Shown one piece after another: positions 46,476 to 54,525 of a stretch of 64,000 nt of DNA. The DNA comes from Aerococcaceae bacterium DSM 111021. Its GTDB lineage: Bacteria > Bacillota > Bacilli > Lactobacillales > Aerococcaceae. Each line of letters opens with the position of its first letter. Positions within the stretch are counted from its first letter, which is position 1. The stretch lies in assembly GCA_020112395.1 (NCBI GenBank), contig JACCEK010000003.1:186001-250000 (forward strand), read 5' to 3'. Made by a program: the position numbers and the translations under genes. The notes under the pieces are model-generated. The model searched no databases. It worked only from the letters and a program-made list of their open reading frames with translations, and was not told the DNA's origin.

Positions 46476-47720
46476 ATGATAGAGACTGAAAATCACCCCG
46501 AGAGGGTACTTATAGTCGGAGTACAAACAGAAAAAATTTCGGATTTAAAATTCGAAACATTGATGAAAGAAATGAAAGCACTCACTGAAACTGCAAATGG
46601 TTTACATGTTGGTGAAATCACTCAAAAATTAAAACGAATTAATCAAAAGTCAGTAGTTGGTAGTGGGAAGCTGATGGATGTTCGAGATATGGTTGTTAAT
46701 TCAGATATTGATTTAGTTATCTTTTTGAATCGATTATCTCCCAACACGAACATGTACTTAGAAGAGAAGTTAGAAGTAAAGGTTATTGACCGGGTACAGT
46801 TAATCCTCGACATATTTGCTCAAAGAGCACGTAGCCAAGCGGGTAAACTACAAGTTGAACTTGCTCAATACCAGTACCTATTGCCAAGAGTGATTGGTCA
46901 GGGCGCTTCATTATCACGTTTAGCTGGTGGTATCGGTACACGTGGACCGGGTGAGACAAAGTTAGAACAAGATCGCCGTGTAATTCGTGGTCGTATTCAT
47001 ACGATTGAAAAAGAGTTAAAACAACTTGAAGAACACCGGGAAAGAACACGTACACGTCGACAATCCGGAAGAGAATTCAATATTGGTTTAGCTGGTTATA
47101 CTAACGCAGGAAAATCAACCTTACTACGTGAATTAACTGAAAGTGATACATATGTCCAAGATCAATTATTCGCAACACTGGACCCATTGACTCGTAAGTT
47201 AGAAATAAATGGACAAGATGCCTTTACAATTACTGATACGGTAGGTTTTATTGATGAACTACCAACAGAACTGATTCATGCATTTAAATCAACTTTAGAA
47301 GAAATCAGATATGTTGATTTATTAATTCATGTGGTGGATGCATCTCATCCAGCAAGTAATATGCATGAAGATACTGTTGTGGAATTACTTAAAGAATTAG
47401 ACATGGAACATATCCCAGTGCTAACTGTTTATAATAAAATTGACAAAGCAGAAGCAAGTTTTGAGCCGACATTACAACCGAGTGTGGCAATTTCGGCTTT
47501 AGATAAAAAAGGGATAAGTACTTTAAAACAAGCGATTTGGGACTTATGTATTTCAAATGCGGAAGAATTTGAGGTAGAAATTCAACCAGAAGAAGCAGAT
47601 TTGCTTGCTTTATATAGACAAAAAACTTTGGTGAAATCCATTGAATTTAATGAAGAATACCAGTATTATATATTGTCGGGGTATCGCCGACGTTTAATGG
47701 ATACTAGAAATGGGGAATAA
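46476..47720 (+). CDS. hflX: Ribosome-dissociating GTPase HflX
   Basis: A 414-residue GTPase that splits stalled or stress-arrested 70S ribosomes. The HflX N-domain covers about 1-195, with ERVLIVGVQTEKIS, GSGKLMDVRDMV, and the glycine-rich linker LSRLAGGIGTRGPGETKLEQDRR. The G-domain has G1 GYTNAGKSTLLRELT, ATLDPLTRKLE, G3 DTVGFIDELP, and G4 YNKIDKAE. RBS AAAGGTAG. Its end abuts def. Confidence 0.95.
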   Translation: MIETENHPERVLIVGVQTEKISDLKFETLMKEMKALTETANGLHVGEITQKLKRINQKSVVGSGKLMDVRDMVVNSDIDLVIFLNRLSPNTNMYLEEKLEVKVIDRVQLILDIFAQRARSQAGKLQVELAQYQYLLPRVIGQGASLSRLAGGIGTRGPGETKLEQDRRVIRGRIHTIEKELKQLEEHRERTRTRRQSGREFNIGLAGYTNAGKSTLLRELTESDTYVQDQLFATLDPLTRKLEINGQDAFTITDTVGFIDELPTELIHAFKSTLEEIRYVDLLIHVVDASHPASNMHEDTVVELLKELDMEHIPVLTVYNKIDKAEASFEPTLQPSVAISALDKKGISTLKQAIWDLCISNAEEFEVEIQPEEADLLALYRQKTLVKSIEFNEEYQYYILSGYRRRLMDTRNGE

Positions 47721-47721
47721 T

Positions 47722-48288
47722 ATGATAACTATGAAAGATTTTGTTCCTGAAAAAGAACCAATCTTAAGAGAACAAGCTAAGGCAGTCGAGTTTCCAATCA
47801 ATGAAGAATTGAAAGAAACAGCTTTGGCAATGAGACAATTTTTAATTAATAGTCAAGACCCAGACATGGCTGAGAAATATAACTTAAGACCGGGTGTAGG
47901 GGTAGCAGGACCACAAATTGGTGTTGATCAACAAATTTTTGCGGTTTACTTAATGGACTATGATGAAGATGGCAATGAAACGGAAGCAATCATTGACGAA
48001 ATATTTGTTAATCCTAAGATCGTTAGCCATGCCGTTCAAAAAGTTGCTTTAAAAGAGGGTGAAGGATGCCTATCTGTTCCACGCGAAGTACCTGGAATCG
48101 TACCGAGACCAAAGAGAGTCACTGTAAAATACAATGATCTTGACGGTAATGAGAAGAAAATTCGTTTAACCGATTATGAAGCGGTTGTTGTACAGCATGA
48201 AATTGATCATCTAAAAGGTATTTTATTCTATGATCATATTGATGATAAAGCCCCATGGGAAGCGGATGAAGAGACTACTTTAATATAA
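47722..48288 (+). CDS. def: Peptide deformylase
   Basis: Removes the formyl group from nascent proteins. The 188-residue enzyme has all three motifs: GVGVAGPQIGV near residue 59, EGCLSVP (metal Cys) near 110, and QHEIDHLKG (two metal His and the catalytic Glu) near 155. The insertion between motifs and the length match Gram-positive type 2 deformylases. I prefer ATG 47722, five bases after GGGGA; the in-frame ATG 47710 lies in the end of hflX. It is the last gene of the folD-to-def run. Confidence 0.96.
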   Translation: MITMKDFVPEKEPILREQAKAVEFPINEELKETALAMRQFLINSQDPDMAEKYNLRPGVGVAGPQIGVDQQIFAVYLMDYDEDGNETEAIIDEIFVNPKIVSHAVQKVALKEGEGCLSVPREVPGIVPRPKRVTVKYNDLDGNEKKIRLTDYEAVVVQHEIDHLKGILFYDHIDDKAPWEADEETTLI

Positions 48289-48323
48289 AATTAAAAAAAC
48301 TGACAACTCTTTTAGAATAGTTG

Positions 48324-48353
48324 TTGACAATTCAGTCAATCATGGGCTATAAT
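48324..48353 (+). promoter_or_regulatory. Consensus promoter of tRNA-Arg
   Basis: TTGACA (48324-48329) and TATAAT (48348-48353), both perfect, with an 18-base spacer; the tRNA starts 24 bases later. The promoter sits between the arms of an inverted repeat, AAACTGACAACT (48297-48308) and AGTTGTCAGTTT (48359-48370). Confidence 0.9.
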
Positions 48354-48377
48354 ATAAAAGTTGTCAGTTTTAAACAC

Positions 48378-48451
48378 GGTCTAGTAGCTCAGCTGGATAG
48401 AGCATTCGCCTTCTAAGCGAACGGTCGCAGGTTCGAATCCTGCCTAGATCG
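48378..48451 (+). tRNA. tRNA-Arg (anticodon UCU)
   Basis: A 74-base cloverleaf folded by eye: acceptor GGTCTAG with CTAGATC (one G-U), D arm GCTC/GAGC, anticodon stem TTCGC/GCGAA with loop CTTCTAA (anticodon TCT, reading AGA), T arm GCAGG/CCTGC with loop TTCGAAT, and discriminator G. CCA is not encoded. It is a single-gene unit with its own promoter and terminator. Confidence 0.95.
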
Positions 48452-48492
48452 TTAAAAATGGTTTGTTTTGACAAATCATTATAAATCTTTAC

Positions 48493-48544
48493 AAACCTCT
48501 ACAAGTGTTTATGTATTATACATATCATTTGTAGAGGTTTTTTT
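48493..48544 (+). terminator. Terminator of tRNA-Arg
   Basis: AAACCTCTACAA (48493-48504) pairs with TTGTAGAGGTTT (48529-48540), a perfect 12-bp stem followed by TTTT. Confidence 0.92.
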
Positions 48545-48609
48545 CTTTGTCAGAATATTTATAATGAGTATAAAAAAATAAATTATTAAAGAGGCTGGTG
48601 AAAGTTAAA

Positions 48610-49143
48610 ATGGAATTTAAACTGATAACTGAAAATGAAAAAACAGATTTAAATATCCCAAATGAGCCATTTGAATTATATGGAAAATTAATTATTGATT
48701 TTAATGATGGACAATGGACTCATCGAGAAGAATTAAGTGAAGAAGTAGTGTTACAGACATTTCCTGATGAAAACTATTCATATGAAGAGATTAAAATCAA
48801 AGGATTTGCTATTGGTGCGTATAAAGAGACTATCTGTGTTGGCTTAGCAATCTTTGAACATCATTGGAATAAGTATATGTACTTGATGGATTTAAAAGTG
48901 TCTAAAGATTTTCGACGACTCGGTATTGCGCAAAATTTACTTAAAATGGGTTTAAAGCAAGCTATAGAGTTGGAATATGCTGGGATCTATACAATCGGTC
49001 AAAATAATAATTTATCAGCGTGTAAGTTTTATTTGAACAATGGATTTGAAATCGGAGGATATAATCATAGAGACTATGACTATACACGACAAGCAGGTAA
49101 ATCTGATATATATTTCTATTTAGAAGGAAATATTAAAAAATAA
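48610..49143 (+). CDS. GNAT acetyltransferase resembling streptothricin acetyltransferase
   Basis: A 177-residue GNAT protein. The acetyl-CoA site is LKVSKDFRRLGIAQNLLKMG. Several blocks parallel the Sat/SatA streptothricin acetyltransferases as I know them: IPNEPFELYGKLI near the N-terminus, the WNKYMYLMDL strand and QNNNLSACKFYLNNGFEIGG. That is similarity by memory, not by search, so the substrate (streptothricin or another amine) is unproven. The start is uncertain: ATG 48610 or GTG 48598, with AAAGAGG at 48588. It stands alone between the tRNA terminator and the gdhA promoter. Confidence 0.72.
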   Translation: MEFKLITENEKTDLNIPNEPFELYGKLIIDFNDGQWTHREELSEEVVLQTFPDENYSYEEIKIKGFAIGAYKETICVGLAIFEHHWNKYMYLMDLKVSKDFRRLGIAQNLLKMGLKQAIELEYAGIYTIGQNNNLSACKFYLNNGFEIGGYNHRDYDYTRQAGKSDIYFYLEGNIKK

Positions 49144-49162
49144 TGAGACTAAATTAAAAATA

Positions 49163-49192
49163 TTTTCATGAAAAACGATGCTATGGTATAAT
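49163..49192 (+). promoter_or_regulatory. gdhA promoter with palindrome
   Basis: TGGTATAAT (49184-49192) is an extended -10. The weak -35 region is covered by the palindrome TTTTCATGAAAA (49163-49174). It resembles a CodY motif (TTTTC-W-GAAAA) but with one extra central base, so a regulator cannot be assigned with confidence. Confidence 0.6.
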
Positions 49193-49222
49193 GACATATA
49201 CTAAAGTAAGGAGTGACGCATA

Positions 49223-50563
49223 ATGGCAAACAATTATATTACACGCGTTTTTGAACAATTAAGTAAAACCTATGAGCATGAAACTGAATTTTTACAGGCT
49301 GTGAAAGATTTTTTAGATGCAGTTGAACCAGTTATTGAAAAACATCCAGAGTATGAGGACTTAGCAATCCTTGAAAGAATTACGGAACCAGAAAGAATTA
49401 TTTCATTCCGTGTTCCTTGGGTAGATGATCAAGGTAAAGTTCAAGTTAACCGTGCTTACCGAGTACAATTTAATTCATTAAATGGGCCATATAAAGGCGG
49501 GATTCGCTTCCATCCATCAGTTAACCAGAGCATTATGAAATTCTTGGCATTTGAGCAAATTTTCAAAAATGACTTAACGGGTCTACCTATTGGTGGAGGT
49601 AAAGGTGGATCTGATTTTGATCCTAAGGGTAAATCAGATAATGAAGTGATGAATTTCACTCAAAGCTTTATGACTGAATTGCAGAAATATATTGGTGCTG
49701 ACGAAGATGTTCCAGCGGGAGATATCGGAGTTGGTGCTCGAGAAATTGGTTACATGTTTGGACAATACAAACGATTAAACGCCAAAACACCAGGTGTTTT
49801 AACTGGTAAGCCAATTCCTGCAGGAGGAAGCCAAGGACGAACCGAAGCAACGGGTTATGGTCTTATCTACTTCTTATTAGAGATGCTAAAAGAAGTTAAC
49901 GAATCATTAGCTGGTAAACGTATTATAATTTCAGGATCTGGAAATGTCGCTTACTATGCTGCTAAAAAAGCGACTGAATTAGGTGGAACTGTTGTATCGC
50001 TAAGCGATTCAGATGGTGCAATCTATGTAGAAAACGGAATTGATTTAGATATAATTAAAAACATCAAAATCGATAATCGTGGTAGAATCAAAGAATACAA
50101 AGACGCTCACCCTGAAGCTGAGTTCTTTGCAGGATCACTATGGGATCATGATATTGAAGCAGATATTGCATTACCATGTGCCACTCAAAACGAAATTGAT
50201 GTCTCTCAAGCGCAACGTTTAGTTGATAACGGTATAAAATTTGTTGCAGAAGGAGCAAATATGCCTAGTCACTCTGATGCGATTAAAGTATATAAAGAAA
50301 ATCAATTATACTACGGACCTGGTAAAGCAGCCAATGCAGGTGGAGTAGCAGTATCTGCATTAGAGATGAGTCAAAACTCGCAAAGACTAAGATGGACGAC
50401 GGACGAAGTAGATGAGAAACTTAAACGCATTATGAAAGATATTTTCCAACAAGTTTTAAGCGCAAGCAATGATTATAATTTAGATCATGACTATGCGTCA
50501 GGAGCAGATATTGCTTCTTTCGAAAATATTGCACAATTAATGATCATGAATGGTGTCGTATAA
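49223..50563 (+). CDS. gdhA: NADP-type glutamate dehydrogenase
   Basis: A 446-residue hexameric-type dehydrogenase linking ammonia and 2-oxoglutarate to glutamate. Visible are the substrate motif GPYKGGIRFHPSVNQS, the catalytic Lys in LPIGGGKGGSDFDPKGKSDNE near residue 125, GDIGVGAREIGYMFGQYK and the Rossmann motif IISGSGNVAYYAAKKA. Length and motifs fit the NADPH-dependent biosynthetic group. RBS AAGGAGTGA. It is a single-gene unit closed by a strong terminator. Confidence 0.95.
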   Translation: MANNYITRVFEQLSKTYEHETEFLQAVKDFLDAVEPVIEKHPEYEDLAILERITEPERIISFRVPWVDDQGKVQVNRAYRVQFNSLNGPYKGGIRFHPSVNQSIMKFLAFEQIFKNDLTGLPIGGGKGGSDFDPKGKSDNEVMNFTQSFMTELQKYIGADEDVPAGDIGVGAREIGYMFGQYKRLNAKTPGVLTGKPIPAGGSQGRTEATGYGLIYFLLEMLKEVNESLAGKRIIISGSGNVAYYAAKKATELGGTVVSLSDSDGAIYVENGIDLDIIKNIKIDNRGRIKEYKDAHPEAEFFAGSLWDHDIEADIALPCATQNEIDVSQAQRLVDNGIKFVAEGANMPSHSDAIKVYKENQLYYGPGKAANAGGVAVSALEMSQNSQRLRWTTDEVDEKLKRIMKDIFQQVLSASNDYNLDHDYASGADIASFENIAQLMIMNGVV

Positions 50564-50575
50564 TATTTTAATTTT

Positions 50576-50619
50576 AAGCTATAGGATGAAAGTATACACT
50601 TTCAACCTATAGCTTTTTT
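50576..50619 (+). terminator. Terminator of gdhA
   Basis: AAGCTATAGG (50576-50585) pairs with CCTATAGCTT (50605-50614); an inner GAAAGT/ACTTTC stem continues it, and a T run follows. Confidence 0.93.
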
Positions 50620-50728
50620 ATTTCTATTAAAATCGAACGTATAAATCATATTTGTGACTGACATCGCGAAAAACTTTAAGTATTTATATAACATAATATA
50701 TATAACTATTATTTAAGTTATAACAATG

Positions 50729-50744
50729 TTTAAAGCGCTTGCAA
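50729..50744. promoter_or_regulatory. Candidate catabolite-response element (cre)
   Basis: TTTAAAGCGCTTGCAA agrees with the CcpA consensus WTGNAARCGNWWWCAW at 14 of 16 positions by my alignment. It lies in the 342-base gdhA-fabT gap, about 95 bases upstream of the fabT promoter. Nearby, GTACAATTTTGTAC (50755-50768) is a perfect palindrome of unknown role. No gene is visible in this gap. Confidence 0.4.
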
Positions 50745-50822
50745 AATATATTCCGTACAATTTTGTACAAACATAGTATAAATTGTCATTAAAGACCTTA
50801 AAAAAACTTTAATATTTTATAG

Positions 50823-50880
50823 TTTGACAATCAAACTATTATCGTTTAATATTTGATTATCAAATAGTTTGATTATCAAA
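50823..50880 (+). promoter_or_regulatory. fabT promoter with three FabT operator boxes
   Basis: TTTGACAATCAAA (50823-50835) and two identical TTTGATTATCAAA palindromes (50852-50864 and 50868-50880) match the FabT box. The -35 TTGACA (50824-50829) lies inside the first box, and 17 bases later TAATAT (50847-50852) serves as -10, directly abutting the second. All three boxes would thus block the promoter or early transcription when FabT binds with long-chain acyl-ACP. Confidence 0.9.
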
Positions 50881-50905
50881 CGAAGTTGATGAGAGGTGAT
50901 AATGA

Positions 50906-51358
50906 GTGGAAAATAGGACCGTAACACAGATTAATGAGTATCTGGTCCAAATATTTAATGAGGTACTGTTAATTGAAGAATATTCACTCAAACAAAGTGA
51001 GTTTTCTGATTTAACTATCAAAGAGATGCATACCATTGAAGCAATCGGTCTTGAAGGAGATTTAAGTTCATCACAAGTCGCAGAGAAATTATCTGTTACC
51101 AAAGGTACTTTGTCAGTTTCCATTCAGAATCTTGTGACAAAAGGCTATGTTGAACGGGTGCGTTTAGAAGAAGATCGTCGCGTTGTTAGACTAAAACTGT
51201 CTAATAAAGGCAAACTACTATTTCGCTTGCATCGCAAATTCCATCTGGATATGGTACGCGATACTATAGAAGGATTAGAAAAGGAAGAAGCGGAGATGTT
51301 AATAAAGGGATTAGGTAATTTGCATAATTTCTTAAACGACATTAAAGAGAAATTGTAA
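50906..51358 (+). CDS. fabT: Fatty-acid biosynthesis repressor FabT (MarR family)
   Basis: A 150-residue MarR-type winged helix protein (SSQVAEKLSVTKGTLSVSIQNLVTKGYVERVRLEEDRRVVRLKLSNKGK), located first in the FAS operon behind FabT boxes, which fixes the identity. With acyl-ACP as corepressor it lowers fatty-acid synthesis. The start is GTG 50906, with GAGAGGTGAT ahead; an ATG at 50902 in another frame encodes only four codons (M-S-G-K) and overlaps the start. Confidence 0.93.
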   Translation: MENRTVTQINEYLVQIFNEVLLIEEYSLKQSEFSDLTIKEMHTIEAIGLEGDLSSSQVAEKLSVTKGTLSVSIQNLVTKGYVERVRLEEDRRVVRLKLSNKGKLLFRLHRKFHLDMVRDTIEGLEKEEAEMLIKGLGNLHNFLNDIKEKL

Positions 51359-51372
51359 TAGAGGAAGATGAT

Positions 51373-52317
51373 ATGAGTCGAATTATAGCTACTGGAGCTT
51401 ATTTGCCAGAGAAGTCTGTTACAAATACAGAATTAATCGAAGCAAATCAGCTAGATTCATCCACAGAGTGGATTGAACAACGCACTGGTATAAAAGAACG
51501 TCGTTTTGCTAATGACAATGAAACAGTCGCGTCAATTGCAACGAATGCAGCATCAAATTTACTGAGTAAACTGGATGATGACATTCGAAATGAGATAAAA
51601 CTTATCATTGTAGCAACAATGTCTCAAAAAGAATACACACCATCTACTGCCAATAAAGTGCAATTAAATCTTAATTGTGAAAACGCATTGAGTTTTGATA
51701 TTAATGCAGCATGTAGTGGTTTTGTATATGCACTTGATATTGCAGAGAAGATGTCAAAGTCATATCCATCTGGATATACACTTGTCATTGGTGCGGAGAA
51801 GATGAGTCAGATTTTAGATTTCAGTGATAGAGGTACATCAATTTTATTTGGAGACGGTGCTGGAGCAGTGCTTATTACCAATGATGGCAAAGGCCTACCA
51901 GATTACGATAGTAATTTATACTCTCGAGGAGATGAAGCACTATCGATTGCAGTCGAGCCAAATGATCAAAATGAAGTTTATCTAACAATGAAAGGACGAG
52001 AAGTGTTTAATTTCGTTCAAAGAACAGTGCTCCCTTCATTAGAGACATTTGTTCAAAAACAAGACAATGTTGATTATATTATAAGTCATCAAGCGAATTA
52101 TCGCTTTATTAAAATGATGTCAAAAAAACTTAAGATGGATTTATCAAAAGTTCCATCAAATATTGAACGTGTCGGTAATGTGTCAGCGGGTAGTATCCCA
52201 ATTTTATTAAATCAATTGGTTGAAACTAACCAACTAAAACTGGACGGAACACAATCTGTGATCATGACAGGCTTTGGTGCTGGACTTACGTGGGGCGAAA
52301 TACATACAAAACTATAA
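51373..52317 (+). CDS. fabH: Beta-ketoacyl-ACP synthase III
   Basis: Starts fatty-acid synthesis by condensing acyl-CoA with malonyl-ACP. The 314-residue thiolase-fold enzyme has the triad: Cys in FDINAACSGFVYALD near residue 115, His in ISHQANYRFIKMM near 239 and Asn in GNVSAGSIPILL near 269. WIEQRTGIKERRFA near the N-terminus is diagnostic. It is 14 bases after fabT. Confidence 0.97.
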   Translation: MSRIIATGAYLPEKSVTNTELIEANQLDSSTEWIEQRTGIKERRFANDNETVASIATNAASNLLSKLDDDIRNEIKLIIVATMSQKEYTPSTANKVQLNLNCENALSFDINAACSGFVYALDIAEKMSKSYPSGYTLVIGAEKMSQILDFSDRGTSILFGDGAGAVLITNDGKGLPDYDSNLYSRGDEALSIAVEPNDQNEVYLTMKGREVFNFVQRTVLPSLETFVQKQDNVDYIISHQANYRFIKMMSKKLKMDLSKVPSNIERVGNVSAGSIPILLNQLVETNQLKLDGTQSVIMTGFGAGLTWGEIHTKL

Positions 52318-52345
52318 AAATTAAAATTATTGGAGGAAATATATT

Positions 52346-52567
52346 ATGTTTGAAAAAATTAAAGAAATTATCGTTGATCAATTAGGTGTAGAAGAAAGTG
52401 AAGTAAAATTAGAAACTAGCTTTGAAAGTGATTTAGAAGCAGATAGTTTAGATATCTTCCAAGTTATCAATGAAATTGAAGATGAATTCGATATTACAAT
52501 TGATACAGATCAAGACTTAAAAACAGTTGGAGATTTAGTAACTTACGTAGAAGGATTAGAAAAATAA
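52346..52567 (+). CDS. acpP: Acyl carrier protein
   Basis: A 73-residue acidic protein carrying the growing acyl chain on phosphopantetheine attached to the Ser in [18 protein letters not shown] (near residue 36). The usual DSLD and the following helix are intact. RBS TGGAGGAAA. It lies between fabH and fabK, as in streptococci. Confidence 0.97.
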   Translation: MFEKIKEIIVDQLGVEESEVKLETSFESDLEADSLDIFQVINEIEDEFDITIDTDQDLKTVGDLVTYVEGLEK

Positions 52568-52596
52568 TTTTCCCCGTTAGATAAAGGAAGGTACAT

Positions 52597-53556
52597 ATGA
52601 AGACAGCCATTACAGAATTATTAAACATTGAATATCCTATTGTTCAAGGTGCGATGGCATGGGTTGCTGATGCTGATTTAGCGAGCGCAGTATCAAATGC
52701 TGGTGGACTAGGTGTTATTGGGACAGGACATGACCCTGTAGAAATTGTTCGAGAAAAAGTTGAACTAATGAAATCAAAAACGGACAAACCTTTTGCAGTG
52801 AATGTTATGTTATTAAACTCGAATGCCGATGAAGTTGTTGATTACTTAATTGAATCTGGTATAAAAACCATCACAACGGGTGCAGGTAACCCTGCAAAAT
52901 ACATGAAGAGATTTCATGAAGCTGGAATAAGTGTTATTCCAGTTGTTGCTTCAGTTGCTCTTGCTAAACGCATGGAAAAAATTGGAGCCTCAGCCGTAGT
53001 TGTTGAAGGTATGGAAGCTGGAGGACACATTGGTAAACTAACAAGTCTGGCACTTCTCGCTCAAGTAACTGAAGTTGTATCAATTCCAGTTATCGCTGCA
53101 GGAGGGTTTGGAGACGGTCGCGGATTAGCAGCAGCATTAATGCTTGGAGCTGATGGTATCCAAGTTGGTACCCGTTTCGTTGTTGCAGATGAATCTAATG
53201 CTCACGATAACTTTAAAAATGCAATTCTAAAAGCAAGTGATATTGATACAGTAGTAACGGGGCAAATTACTGGGCATCCAGTACGTGTATTACGTAACCG
53301 ACTAACCAAAGAATATTTGCAAGTCGAAAAAGAAATCACGAGTCATCCAGAACCAAACTTTTCACGCCTTGAAGAATTAGCAGCAGGTGCTTTGAAAAAA
53401 GCTGTAGTGGATGGGGATACAGTAGGTGGATCGATGATGGCTGGACAAGTAGCCGGTTTAATTAAAGAGAGACAAACTGTTAAAGAGATTATTGAAGACT
53501 ACATTCATGTAGCTAAAGAAACTTATAAAGAGAAAGCAAACTATTTTGAAGTTTAA
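52597..53556 (+). CDS. fabK: FMN-dependent enoyl-ACP reductase II FabK
   Basis: A 319-residue TIM-barrel flavoenzyme that reduces enoyl-ACP with NADH, replacing FabI and giving natural triclosan tolerance. Motifs: YPIVQGAMAWVADADLASAVSNAGGLGVIG, PFAVNVMLL, EGMEAGGHIG (catalytic His region), IPVIAAGGFGDGRGLAAALMLGADGIQVGTRF. The next gene follows after 18 bases. Confidence 0.96.
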   Translation: MKTAITELLNIEYPIVQGAMAWVADADLASAVSNAGGLGVIGTGHDPVEIVREKVELMKSKTDKPFAVNVMLLNSNADEVVDYLIESGIKTITTGAGNPAKYMKRFHEAGISVIPVVASVALAKRMEKIGASAVVVEGMEAGGHIGKLTSLALLAQVTEVVSIPVIAAGGFGDGRGLAAALMLGADGIQVGTRFVVADESNAHDNFKNAILKASDIDTVVTGQITGHPVRVLRNRLTKEYLQVEKEITSHPEPNFSRLEELAAGALKKAVVDGDTVGGSMMAGQVAGLIKERQTVKEIIEDYIHVAKETYKEKANYFEV

Positions 53557-53574
53557 TTGAAAGGATGTTTTTAT

Positions 53575-54525
53575 ATGAATTTGGCTGTTATATTCAATGG
53601 TCAAGGTGCACATTATGAAGGAATGGGAATAGATTTTGTGGATGAATTTGCTAAAGCTAAGCAAGTTTTTACAGATGCAGAAGCCGTTACTCAATTACCA
53701 ATTCAGACGTGGATAAATTCAGATATCAACCAATTGGCTTTAACAAAACATGCTCAACCATCTATAGTTGCAACAAGTTTAGCTATATTTGAGTCTATTA
53801 AAACTAAACTCCCAGCCATAAGCTATATGGCTGGGTTAAGTTTAGGTGAGTATAGCTCTTTAATTGCCAGTGGAATGTTAGGATTTGAAGAAGGTCTCGA
53901 ATTAATAAAAAAACGTGGAGATTTAATGTCTGCGTATTGTCAACAGATTGAAGAAGAAGCGTCTTATCAGATGGCAGCAGTAATCAATATGCCAATTGAT
54001 GAAATCAAGACACTTGTTCAGAGTATTCACACTGAAGATGCTCCTATTTATATTGCGAATTATAACTCACCAACTCAAATTGTAGTGGCGGGTAGCAAAG
54101 ATGCAATTGGTGCTTTTAGAAAAGAAGCTAAAAGCTTAGGGTATAGAAAAGTCATTCCATTAAAAGTAGAAGGGCCTTTCCATACACCGATTATGAGTGG
54201 TATGAAGAATGAATTTGAAGAAGTTTTAGTTAATACTAAATTTCAAGAAGGACATATTCCTGTAATTAGTAATGTTACAGTGGATAACCATTCAACTGAT
54301 TCTATAAGAACGCTATTGAATGATCATTTGGTTAACCCAGTAAAATGGTATCAAACCATCCATCGTTTAAAAGAAGAAGGAATCACACATATTGTCCAAA
54401 TTGGCCCGGGGAATACCCTTGCTAAATTAATGGCAAATGATGATAAGGCACCAGAAGTCATTGTAATTGATAAATTAGAAGATATTGAAGGTTTGAATAA
54501 TTGGTTAAATAGTGGAGGGAAATAA
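53575..54525 (+). CDS. fabD: Malonyl-CoA:ACP transacylase
   Basis: Loads malonyl groups on to ACP. The 316-residue enzyme has the N-terminal FNGQGAHYEGMG, the nucleophile Ser in AGLSLGEYSSLIASG near residue 88 and the catalytic His in VEGPFHTPIMSG near 200. ATG 53575 follows AAAGGAT; an in-frame TTG at 53557 would put this site inside the gene. The TAA overlaps the next gene's ATG. Confidence 0.96.
   Translation: MNLAVIFNGQGAHYEGMGIDFVDEFAKAKQVFTDAEAVTQLPIQTWINSDINQLALTKHAQPSIVATSLAIFESIKTKLPAISYMAGLSLGEYSSLIASGMLGFEEGLELIKKRGDLMSAYCQQIEEEASYQMAAVINMPIDEIKTLVQSIHTEDAPIYIANYNSPTQIVVAGSKDAIGAFRKEAKSLGYRKVIPLKVEGPFHTPIMSGMKNEFEEVLVNTKFQEGHIPVISNVTVDNHSTDSIRTLLNDHLVNPVKWYQTIHRLKEEGITHIVQIGPGNTLAKLMANDDKAPEVIVIDKLEDIEGLNNWLNSGGK

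Noticed and set aside
48378-48451. tRNA-Arg as the attachment site of an integrated element
   Set aside because: No integrase gene and no repeat of the tRNA 3' end found downstream; the following genes look like ordinary chromosome.
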